The translations under genes and the position numbers were made by a program. Of a stretch of 64,000 nt of DNA, positions 1 to 10,186 are shown one piece after another; position 1 is the first letter of the stretch, and each line of letters starts with the position of its first letter. Below the pieces are notes generated by a model that saw only the letters and a list, made by a program, of their open reading frames with translations, made no database searches and was not told the DNA's origin. This stretch comes from Phoronis australis (taxonomy: Eukaryota > Phoronida > Phoronidae), in contig NMRA01000252.1 of assembly GCA_002633005.1 (NCBI GenBank), positions 425,641-489,640 of the forward strand, read 5' to 3'.

Positions 1-830
1 TAGATATGACGTCAGTCCTGTGTCATCTGACAACCTCACCAGTCACTTGATTATGTACTGAACACGTAAGGTTTTTGCATATGCAAGGAACAACAATTGT
101 AAACACGTCAAGTGAAAATAAAACTTAAAACATCACAAAAATATAAATAATCACAAAAATAGTCATCACATTCATGATGCCCAGTTAAGAACAAACACTC
201 AAACAAAATGTGATCTCCACAAATATCAAACAATGTCATCTCAGGATGAATTAAATGACCACAAGAGGGCACCTCAACCCATACTTACTGTGCTATCTCT
301 AATAAGAGATGGAGGTGTTTAGAAAATTCACTAAAATAGAAACACATTTTTTCACAATCGTACACAAAAAAGTTGACATGTCATGCACAATCAGTGCTTG
401 CTTTTTTCGTTTGCTTCTAGTTAAATTCTTGGTTACAGCACAAAAGGCCAAACACCAAACTTGGCAAAGACAAGGTGAATATGAATACTCTACTGCAAAA
501 GTAAGTTGGCATTCCTTCTGTAAACACCACATGTACAGGGGAGACAATCGTTTGATTTGAAGAATGTTAAAAATGGAAAACACCAAAAAGTGGGAAACAA
601 GAACTGGCAAAGACTTAAAAAATGGCGTTAGGTTTTATACTGAGAAAAACGTTCCATGTATTGCTATCTCATAAAATTATCTTTAAGTAACATGGTTGGG
701 TTAGTCAATTTAGAAAAAAACCTTCACTAATACATCAGCTTACAGGACAAAATCATTGACATAACCGTCATCTTTTTCATTCATAAAGACTTCACTGTAA
801 CCTTAAAACTGCGGTTATAAAGAAACTTAC
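1..830. other. Non-coding stretch downstream of the WD40 exons
   Basis: AT-rich sequence that would be the next intron of the minus-strand WD40 gene. I looked for a further WD40 blade on the minus strand (GH...SPD...WD pattern) and did not find one, so the following exon probably lies left of the window. Open frames here overlap on opposite strands with no recognisable domain. Confidence 0.5.
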
Positions 831-1892
831 CTCAACATCCCATAATATGGCCGTCCTATCCCATGATCCCGAGCACAGTTGTGTCGAGTCTGGTGAGAAG
901 CACAGACACTCCACGCTTTTTGTGTGACCTTAAAATAGCAGACGAGTCAAAATTTATTTTTTCATCGTTATTATTACGTACCATTATCCTGGAGTGTAAA
1001 AATCAAGAATTTCCACCGTCATGACCTAATCTAGAATCACGCTGGGTTAAATTTGTCAAGCACTCCTTTTGTGTTGGTACAAAATTCTGTGGTTATGTTG
1101 GTCAGGGCTTAGTCACACAAAGGAATCAACAAGTGAAAGTTAATAGAGATTTCTCTGAAAGTCAATCATTTTTCTCCATTCGAAGTTTTTGGGTGAAAGT
1201 GCTTTCTTCACGACATTTGTTGAAAGTCATTTGCAAATAGTATTTTTAAATATCGGTTAGCATCACGTGTGCTGTTAACAACATAATTGCTGGATTACGT
1301 GAGCTGATGAGATGAAAGCAGACGATACAAGAGCTGGACGAAGTAAACATTACTTTGCCACTGTCACATTGGTAACGAAGTGACCTTGACCTTGACAGAC
1401 CAATCAGGCCACCCGTTTACTCGTTCCACAGCCCAGGCACGCAACGCAATAAATCTCAGTCACTCAGTAAGTAAAATAATTTACCGTAAATAAAATACTA
1501 GTCTTATTCAATCATGTAAACCATTTAACATGAATTCCGTTCTTCTGAAAGTCCCTGGGATGCATTCCCTATAGCGCTCTAGCAAAGACATAGAAACATC
1601 AAATTTAATCCTACAATTTAACATTCCAATTTTCTCTACCAACAACTTTAGCAACATCAGTCAAAGAAACCGTAACCACACATCTGCTCAGCTCTACATT
1701 ATATCTTAAACAACAAAATTCACAAAAATACAAAGAAAAATAGTGATCAAAACCAAATCAAGCCAAACAACCCACCATTCAGTACGTGAGTTGTCTCCCC
1801 CGTTCTTGTCTGCCATATTCTGACAGTTTTGTCATAAGATCCACTGGCAAAGTATTTAGTGTTTGCAGACACAGCAACACTCTTTACTGCTC
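831..1892 (-). CDS. WD40-repeat protein, two internal exons (WDR38-like?)
   Basis: Two consecutive exons are visible on the minus strand. Exon A (1892-1776, 117 nt) follows an AG acceptor and ends at a GT donor; it encodes most of one WD40 blade, from AVKSVAVS to GETTHVLN and including [11 protein letters not shown]. Exon B (928-831, 98 nt) encodes the next blade start, [20 protein letters not shown] followed by [12 protein letters not shown], and ends at GTAAGT. Phases match: exon A ends one base into a Gly codon that exon B completes, giving the usual GH dipeptide at the blade boundary. WD40 blades form beta-propellers used as protein-interaction scaffolds. The spacing and the FSPDS...SWD...LWDV wording recall WDR38, but many WD40 families share it, so I give no symbol. 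Other exons are outside the window or hidden by the gap at 2623-3381. Confidence 0.8.
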
Positions 1893-2247
1893 CTACAATG
1901 GAAAAACAAATCATGGAAGGACAGAATGAAATAAAATGGATGTTCAGACATTTAAGACATGCAAAGTGGCTTTGTCAATGTTTTCAAAGATAGACTTTAT
2001 TTTATTTACCAGCTCCTTATGTCCATTAAAAACTTAAACATGCGAGGCGAGTGACAACTAATACATCTGACTTAAGAATACTAAGTAGAGTTAACACAGG
2101 CCTGCACCAGTGGGCGATACCACACTTTCAAATTGTCATAATTTCCCAAAATCTTTTGAGCTAAACAAAAGCGAATACAGGAACAAGAAGTCATGCTACT
2201 GGACATAAGTTAGAGCACCATGAACAGCAGATGACTGTGGTGCTATG
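1893..2247. other. Presumed intron of the WD40 gene
   Basis: AT-rich sequence with no open frame of note or recognisable exon. It precedes the 60-bp minisatellite. Confidence 0.4.
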
Positions 2248-2622
2248 ACTTCACTGGTGGGACTGTCACAACAGTAACTATTGTGGGTGTGGTCTGACTG
2301 TGTATGAAGGACACTAGTGGGACTGTCACAACAGTAACTATTGAGGGTGTGGCCTGACTGTGTATGAAGGACACTAGTGGGACTGTCACAACAGTAACTA
2401 TTGAGGGTGTGGCCTGACTGTGTATGAAGGACACTAGTGGGACTGTCACAACAGTAACTATTGAGGGTGTGGCCTGACTGTGTATGAAGGACACTAGTGG
2501 GACTGTCACAACAGTAACTATTGAGGGTGTGGCCTGACTGTGTATGAAGGACACTAGTGGGACTGTCACAACAGTAACTATTGAGGGTGTGGCCTGACTG
2601 TGTATGAAGGACACTAGTGGGA
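2248..2622. repeat. 60-bp minisatellite, at least six copies, running into a gap
   Basis: A 60-bp unit (beginning GGGACTGTCACAACAGTAAC) repeats in perfect register at 60-base intervals. The first copy differs at a few bases; the next five are essentially identical. The array is cut by the N run, so true copy number is unknown. Because 60 is divisible by 3, the array reads open in several frames, which creates spurious long ORFs across the gap. Confidence 0.97.
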
Positions 2623-3381
2623 NNNNNNNNNNNNNNNNNNNNNNNNNNNNNNNNNNNNNNNNNNNNNNNNNNNNNNNNNNNNNNNNNNNNNNNNNNNNNN
2701 NNNNNNNNNNNNNNNNNNNNNNNNNNNNNNNNNNNNNNNNNNNNNNNNNNNNNNNNNNNNNNNNNNNNNNNNNNNNNNNNNNNNNNNNNNNNNNNNNNNN
2801 NNNNNNNNNNNNNNNNNNNNNNNNNNNNNNNNNNNNNNNNNNNNNNNNNNNNNNNNNNNNNNNNNNNNNNNNNNNNNNNNNNNNNNNNNNNNNNNNNNNN
2901 NNNNNNNNNNNNNNNNNNNNNNNNNNNNNNNNNNNNNNNNNNNNNNNNNNNNNNNNNNNNNNNNNNNNNNNNNNNNNNNNNNNNNNNNNNNNNNNNNNNN
3001 NNNNNNNNNNNNNNNNNNNNNNNNNNNNNNNNNNNNNNNNNNNNNNNNNNNNNNNNNNNNNNNNNNNNNNNNNNNNNNNNNNNNNNNNNNNNNNNNNNNN
3101 NNNNNNNNNNNNNNNNNNNNNNNNNNNNNNNNNNNNNNNNNNNNNNNNNNNNNNNNNNNNNNNNNNNNNNNNNNNNNNNNNNNNNNNNNNNNNNNNNNNN
3201 NNNNNNNNNNNNNNNNNNNNNNNNNNNNNNNNNNNNNNNNNNNNNNNNNNNNNNNNNNNNNNNNNNNNNNNNNNNNNNNNNNNNNNNNNNNNNNNNNNNN
3301 NNNNNNNNNNNNNNNNNNNNNNNNNNNNNNNNNNNNNNNNNNNNNNNNNNNNNNNNNNNNNNNNNNNNNNNNNNNNNNNNN
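2623..3381. other. Assembly gap (759 N)
   Basis: A run of Ns starting inside the 60-bp minisatellite, most likely a collapsed or unassembled remainder of that array. Anything translated across it is not evidence of a gene. Confidence 0.99.
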
Positions 3382-3506
3382 CAAATGCACGGCTGGTTCC
3401 CGGCAGCACGTACGCGAAGGGCGGGAACTTCAGCTTTCAAAGTTCGCCGGTAGGTCCGCAACTTCTGACCTTCGGCCTGGTTAAAAAATGAAAAAGTTGA
3501 TTTCAC
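3382..3506 (-). other. Possible exon edge next to the gap, unassigned
   Basis: On the minus strand an acceptor-like stretch (TTTTTTAACCAG) is followed by an open, arginine-rich frame (AEGQKLRTYRRTLKAEV...) that enters the gap. It could be a further exon of the WD40 gene or a short CpG-rich first exon. I do not recognise it and the partner sequence is missing. Confidence 0.15.
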
Positions 3507-3654
3507 GATTTTGGGAACTGAAATAGGGACTGCTCGAAGAAAAAGTTTGATAATGGGAGTATTTGTTCGAGTTGGAAGGAATTAAACACATCGACAACCT
3601 CCTCAGTTGTTCCTCTATGCGCAAAAGGTATTTATAACAACGTGACTTTGATGG

Positions 3655-3720
3655 TTTAGTCGGTGCGAGGCATAATTCGCCGAAAAGCTTCCGGCGTACA
3701 GAGCGCCTATAGCCTCTGCA
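3655..3720 (+). repeat. Dispersed repeat copy 1 (CATAATTCGCC family)
   Basis: About 60 bases containing GCGAGGCATAATTCGCC align with the reverse complement of 8862-8925 at roughly 75 percent by eye. Two copies in opposite orientation within 5 kb indicate an old dispersed element. I see no terminal repeats or target duplications. Confidence 0.5.
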
Positions 3721-3751
3721 TCGCCTCTGGTTCGGGCCAACAGAGGCGATG
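3719..3751. other. Perfect 11-bp hairpin
   Basis: CATCGCCTCTG at 3719-3729 is followed after 11 bases by its exact reverse complement CAGAGGCGATG at 3741-3751. It sits just after the dispersed repeat and may belong to it. No function is evident. Confidence 0.7.
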
Positions 3752-6700
3752 TTCATTGGCTATATCCGAGGGCGAGATGCTAAGTCAAGTGTTGCCTATG
3801 CTAACCTCATCTTTGTGTCCTTCGAATTTCTTCAGGTCAACGTGACCAAATGTTTCAGCAGAATTCATATTTTGACTCTATTTCCAAAAGTCCCGCTCCA
3901 TGAAGACATGCTGAAAGATGCTGGTATCCTATCTTAAAAAAGTTTCTGCGTTGTCAAAGAAGCCAGAAACCGGAAATTATGTTAACACTAATTGAGAAAA
4001 ATCTTTTATACGAAACACTAAATATAGTTACGTTTTTACATTGAATATCGTTAAAAATAAATCAAAGAAAGACAAAAGAATGGTTGGAAAAGCTATGAAA
4101 AGGGTGATATCGGAATAAAATCCTGCTGCAATTATAATCGAAAACCAATTACTTACAATCAAGTCTCCCCGAAACCGGAAACGTGTTCCAAGCTTCCAAA
4201 AAGGCAAAAGCAAACGCGGTCGAACTGTATTCAAGATTTGTCAACTTCTAGCGGTAATTTTTTGTTTGAATCAATCTATTTTATCTTTCCAAACTTTCTG
4301 TCTGTTCGGAGGATTTTCAAGGAAATTTGAGTACGGCCACGAATGTTTCATTTGAACTAGGTGACTCTTGTCTCTGCTCGCTGGTCGCATACGACTACGT
4401 CTACGACTACGTGTACACGCCTAGGCAACACGTAGCCCTTGGTTGGCCATATAGGGGCTACAATACTTCCAATTGCTTTCTGTACTCATTTCGTTACATG
4501 TATTTCAAGCGGGCCGTGAGTGGATTTAGGTTACCGATTTTGAGTTTTCACTTTGTCAAAAATACTTTACATATTTAAAAAAGCACTTACTTTCATCATT
4601 GACATTGGTCCTTTCAGGCTTTCTACTTTTATACATATCTTCGATGAAGCTTAGTTATGAGAATTAAGGTGACTTTGGCGAAGAATTCCAACTCCACTTT
4701 TTTTGGTTGCCATTAACTTATTCACCGCGCGCGTGCGATAACCACAAAGTATATGTCAACTGAGTCGCGTGAGTTAGGCATAGGCTAGCGCGAGACTGAA
4801 CGAAGCGCGTGCCGTGACACTTGCAAAATAGCATGAGAAGGTACAAGGCTTTTAATTTTCTGGGGAAACGCGAATTTCCGCTTTTTTCTTTTATTCTCTC
4901 GGTGTATTTTCGTTATATTTCTGCGGAAAAAATCTTATTTGCCATAAAATTATCGCAGCAAATTGGTTTCTCACCGCGGCATTGCCCACGACTCGAAAAG
5001 CGGAAACTGCTCTTTATGTTTCGGAGGAACGAAAGTTGTAAATGCGGATCATAGGCGCTCGAATTTTCCAATGACTGGTAACCATATACAAGAAACATGC
5101 TTTCGTAGTAGTGAGTGACGTCAGAGGCAATCGAGGAACAGATAGATTCAAGCGCCTGTGCCTGGGACAGCGTGATTCATCAATGGCATCTGCACTTGGT
5201 ATAAAATCGCGGTGACAAACAGTGTGATTCTGCGGTCAAAAATACGTGGAGCGTGGAGTAGACGGAATATTTCGTGGAAAAGTGGATAAAAGAAACAGTC
5301 AATGTCTTCACAAACAACATAAGTCAAGGTTTGTGCTCTGTAAACTTTGAGAGAGGAACAATTACGGAGTGCGTGGGCGTGTCGCCTCGGACTAAGTTGG
5401 AGTCGGAGGACCATCTGAAAACAATGAAATACTAAAAATAACAACGCTTCGTGAAAGGAAATTCAACCGTAACCGGTTATTCATTGAATTGGAATCGTGG
5501 GATGTGAGTGATGTATGAAATTCTTTTGTTTGATCCCACATGCACGCCCGTTGCTGTTGGTTGCTAAGCCTTAGCTAAGGCCTGACCGCTTGAGTGCAAT
5601 ATTTTACGTACCGCTGAAACGGGATACAAGTGCTATTTCCGTTACTGCAAATGCGTTTTAAATTGCCTTTAATGTATTTCAATTTATCTTGACATTTTTC
5701 GTGTTGTATTTTGTGGCTCGAGTTTTGCAGTTTTAGAGAAGAGATCATGTGACAGATTCTGAATGATCTGATTGGTGTAAGCTATTGTTTACAAATTCTG
5801 CCAGAGACTGTTTTCAGTGTCCTGATAGAACTTTATATCTTATGTCACATAGTTTCTTCTACACCAGCGTGGCTTATGAACAATTAACTCCTGTAATTAC
5901 TTTTTGAAACTGAAAAATTCGGCTCACTTACGATTGTGATTGATGCATTCTATAAAGTTTGTTGTTTTTGACTTCCATTTTTCCATGCTAACAGTTGGGG
6001 TATGAGCCACAGGTTTTCGTCTTGACTTTTTTCCATTTGCGTTGGAATTAAAATTTTTGTTGGAATTAAATGTGTATGTATTTCAGGCTTTCTAGATAAT
6101 CTATGGATCGATTTTCATTTTTTGTAATTTTGTATCGTAATTATAAGAATTGAAAATGATTTTATAGGTTTCCCTCAGTTCAGCAAATCAAGAATAAGCT
6201 CCTGCGTCTCAGACTGCAAATTTTTCATCATTATCTTTATTATTTTAATTTCAAAAAATATTTTTTGTTGCATCTAATTGCCTTCATTGTTGTTGCTGAA
6301 ATAGATATTAGGTACTGCTTAAAATGAGTGCGTTTTGTCGACACAACACAGTTGTAACTTTTGATCTGTTGAGGTATGGTTTAGATTGAAATGTGTATAT
6401 AGGGCCGTAAAAAATTTCCTCTTTTTTGTCATGGGTCGATCCAAGCCCTGCAGCATAGACTATATAGTATCTATGATGATGCCAGTTTGTTTGTGTAAAG
6501 TGCTGCCTGTTGAGAATTCGACCAGTCAATCAGAAACGCCGGTGTAAAAAAATTTCCCAAGGAAAATTAAGTGATACCTGTGTGCTGCACATAGCAGCAC
6601 GCAGGGAACCAGCGAGTTGTCTCTGCCCCTCTGGTGAGCAAACCAAAATACAACTTTCATCAAAAACATTGAAAAGAGTGTCAAATGGTAGCTTTAGACA

Positions 6701-9230
6701 TGAACTTTATATATAACTGTTTGAATTTTTCCTATCGGTTGGGCAGTTCTCAAGTTATTTAAAGTTTAGAGCCTCAAAAATGGCCTTTTTTCAGCAAACA
6801 GCCCCCCCAGAAATTTCAGGCCACAGAAAATGGCAAGTTTAAACAACTATATTTGGGAATCCATAGCTTACTGTGTTGCTAAAACAAAATGGGGAGTCCT
6901 TTACAAGTAGATTATCAACATGGCTTTGGCACCAAACTAAAGGCTATTATATTTTGCACCAACAAGAACAAAGAAAATTGAAAAATTCACCATCGACTTA
7001 AGTTTTTTTTCGGCTTGTAACAGGACTTTTTTGTCCCTGAAGCTAAGTTGAAGCGATGTTTTAAAAAGATAGCAGCTTATTACCTTAAAATGAAAAGACA
7101 CTTCAAGAATTACTATGTTTCTTTTGCTCCAAAAGATTTTTAATTGAAATAATTCTAAAAAATGAAATTTGCAAAACAACTAAATTCAAAATGAGCAGAA
7201 ACCTAGTCTTTTTCAGAGTATTTCAATATTTATTCATTAATACCTGTGAAGTTATGTGAATTATTTTTTCCCAAGTAAGATCAATGTTTTCACAGTCTTA
7301 AGTTGAACATAATGTGCATTTGTAATTAAACAACATTAAACTGAACCCTAAAATTTCATCGAATTTTAAACCAATTTCATTCCTATCAAATAATAAAGGA
7401 ACTGAGAGGTGTTGTGTTGATGACCATCCAAAAATAGCATTTTCACGTTCTAAAATGTTTTGATGCACTGCAGCGTTGACTGAACATTTATTTTTGTTAC
7501 AGATTCCCTAATTTTATTGATTGTCACATTTTGTATTGCCATTTCATTATGTATAAAACTTTATGATTTGACTGTGGGTGTCGCTGTGATTCTGGGGGCC
7601 TGACCACGTGGACTCGACTTTGGCATATAGTTGGTTGGCATTTGATCTCTCGCTTGCACACAGCGCGCTGTGTCTTTCCTTGTGTTCAGGCACTTATGGA
7701 GTTGTAGCGAACACTTATGGCCGCAATTTTTGGAATGATATTTAGTTGTGTGTATGAAAAGTGTTGCTCACTGGTTTGAAGCTATTATGAATACAGGTTA
7801 AAACTGGAAATCTATTTTCATATCTATTAAGACTACAAACAATATCCTCCAAGTCAACAAGTGTTTCGTCTGCCATTTGGAAGGTTTGTCTTGCAATCCG
7901 TTACAATTTTAATGAAAAATGTATTTTTCTAAAAATGAAACTGATCACAGACACAGCGCCACCATGAGGTAGAAAAAGTGCAACAAAAAACATATTTGAA
8001 GGAAATAGAATAAAATGACTCTATCCCCAAAACTGAATTGAATTTTAATTTTTTAAATATTCTATACTATTTTAATGAAAATATTTCACCAGTTTGGGCC
8101 ACTTTTTGTAATTTAGAAAAGTTTTGACTGGTTGTGTTAAATACATTTGACCAATCAGGTTTGAATTTAGTTTGAACCCTGGAAAGGTCAATGTGGTTCT
8201 TGTAAAATGACTGAGTTTTCCTTTTTAGAAGTGTTTCTAAATGGAAATGGTGAGACAAAGTGAAAAATTTGATGAGGAATGGATTAGGACATGACTGGTG
8301 ATTGAGTGTACACTTTCGAGATTTTTCCCGTAGGTGAGAGAGTGAAGAGGCAGTAAATTAAAAAAAAAAACGTTTTCTCATATTTTGTCAAGAAAGTGAA
8401 AAGTTTACGTCCAGGATTGAAAGCAGAATTTTTTAGCAAACAGTTTTAAAATCGGTTCAGTACATGGCCATTTAGCATCTGAAAGTTTGACTCCTACTGT
8501 AAGTCACAAGAATTTACCGGTGAGTGAAAAATTTGTGAGGTGCTCGCTTTACTTCAATTTTTAAAAATACTCATTGATGCCCAAATTTTTTGTAACGGAT
8601 ATCAATAGAAAGAAAAAAATTAAATATTTCACTGGCATACTTTTCATTTTCCACCATTTAGCATGCTAATTGATATGAGCTTGTGAAAATCTTGAAAAAT
8701 GGCAAAATTTCGCTCTTTCTGAATTTCAGCAATATTGTGTTGCTCACCCTACCTCTGTCTCTTGGCAATATTTATTTTTGTCCAAACGACCACACCACCA
8801 CTGAGCAGCAGGCATAGACATTGATCACCGTCTCTAGCTGGCCCAGTTGAGATGGTGGAGCTCCTATAGGAGCTTCATACGCCATAAACGTTTTGGCGAA
8901 TTATGACTCGCACTGAATAAAACCTCGATTTACATCTTTTGTGCAGTTTAGGATGCCGTCGTTGAATAATCTCGCTGGTGGTATGTGCATATGATGTCAC
9001 ATCCCCTGGTGTGTGCAGTGTAAAAATGGCGAACTGAACGAGGGACTGCGTGGTCAGTCAATAGTTTTCATCCGCACGGATAATTTTTATCTATACCACC
9101 TCGCATTTTAATTTGAGTATCACAAAGCTTTTGTAGCGTGTGGTCGGGGAGATAATTTAATCATCGAATTCAGGGACCTTCATAATAGTGTATACTACGT
9201 GGCGGTTTTATTATAAATCAAAGTATACAG
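3752..9230. other. Long non-coding stretch
   Basis: About 5.5 kb without a credible exon. 4630-5450 is richer in CpG (several GCGCG and CGCG patches) and could hold a promoter, but I cannot tie it to a transcript. 5500-8800 is AT-rich with short random open frames on both strands. No domain, tRNA-like box or tandem repeat was recognised except the repeat copy at 8862-8925. Confidence 0.5.
8862..8925 (-). repeat. Dispersed repeat copy 2 (CATAATTCGCC family)
   Basis: The reverse complement reads GCGAGTCATAATTCGCC and continues to align with 3655-3720, including a shared CCTATAG segment. This is the inverted partner of the copy near 3.7 kb. Confidence 0.5.
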
Positions 9231-9437
9231 ACTTGTAGTCATTGTCACTTGCTGGTGTACATTCTCTCATGTTCAAATATGACATATCTCCGTGAGGTAA
9301 TGGACTTGTAGTCATTGTCACTTGCTGGTGTACATTCTCTCACATTCAAATATGACATATATTCGTGTGGACTTGTAGTCATTGTCACTTGCTGGTGTAC
9401 ATTCTCTCACGTTCAAATATGACATATCTCCGTGAGG
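9231..9437. repeat. About 70-bp direct repeat, three copies
   Basis: Three copies start near 9231, 9302 and 9368, each with GACTTGTAGTCATTGTCACT, then a TGCTGGTGTACATTCTC core, and ending around ATGACATAT. The middle copy is about 6 bases shorter, so the array is not frame-preserving. An 18-base segment (GACAAGCGAGCAAGGTCA) is also duplicated at about 9513 and 9578. Confidence 0.85.
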
Positions 9438-9551
9438 TAATCGACTGTGGAGAGTTTCTTCCTCTTCATACAACATAGTTTGCTTTGTTGCATGAACAAC
9501 GCCAAGACAAGCGAGCAAGGTCAAGCATAGGGTACTGGCAGGATAGCACAT
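9318..9551 (-). CDS. Candidate small secreted peptide, hypothetical
   Basis: A 77-residue minus-strand frame starts at an ATG at 9551. Its first 21 residues (MCYPASTLCLTLLACLGVVHA) look like a signal peptide with a small-residue cleavage site. The rest is acidic (EEEETLHSR) and then runs into the 70-bp repeats (ECTPASDNDYKST). The C-terminal third is repeat-derived and the repeat units are not in a common frame, which argues against strong selection. No family is recognised. It may be chance. Confidence 0.2.
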   Translation of the reverse strand: MCYPASTLCLTLLACLGVVHATKQTMLYEEEETLHSRLPHGDMSYLNVRECTPASDNDYKSTRIYVIFECERMYTSK

Positions 9552-9798
9552 TATTTGCCTACATAACATTGCTATCCAAGACAAGCGAGCAAGGTCACTG
9601 TGACATCTACGAAAAGTAAATTATTACAGCAAATTAGTCATTAGGTCGTGGTATGCTGGGTTACACCGATCTAACTGACTGACGTTGAACACTAGTATGA
9701 TATTCGCTATTGATGATATTGTCATTACGCCAGTCAAGTAATAAGGTCTAAACAGGTTCAAGTATGTTTTCCTTCCATGTACATTACTTGAGCCGGAG

Positions 9799-10163
9799 TT
9801 GTCTGAAGCTTATCCTGGCGTATTGACTTCATGGCACCAACCTCCTCAACTACTGCGGCCACTCACCACCGCTCATTTGGAAGCCCAAGCAATGGGGGGA
9901 CTCCACTTACCATACTCTCTCCCAGACCCCGTATGGGAAGAAGTACCCCTATCGTACCCTTTTGTGGCTGACGTCGGACATTTTCGAAACCAATACGGAA
10001 TACTTGCAATGTTACTGCCAGCACAAACACTCAGCAGACGTTCATGTGAGCAGTCACCACTTGTGGCATTGAGGCCTGTGCACCAGATGACAATCAGTTA
10101 CCATGATCAGCAGCACATGAACATTCATAGTTTTATTGATCATTTTCTTTGTCGATATTTCAG
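9799..10163 (+). other. Unassigned open stretch upstream of the NKRF-like exon
   Basis: This stretch stays open on the plus strand from 9799 to past 10163 and looks coding-like (Pro/Leu-rich, with PYSLPDPVWEEVPLSYPF). It has no ATG near its start and no recognised domain, and it is in a different frame from the NKRF CDS. It ends at a good splice acceptor (TTTGTCGATATTTCAG, 10148-10163). It may hold the 5' UTR exon of the NKRF-like gene, or a decayed transposon ORF. Confidence 0.25.
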
Positions 10164-10186
10164 GTCTGCATCTTGTCGTGTCCAAC

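Noticed and set aside
2196-3506. Long minus- and plus-strand open frames across the 60-bp repeat and N gap
   Set aside because: They are open only because the repeat unit is a multiple of three and the Ns contain no stops.
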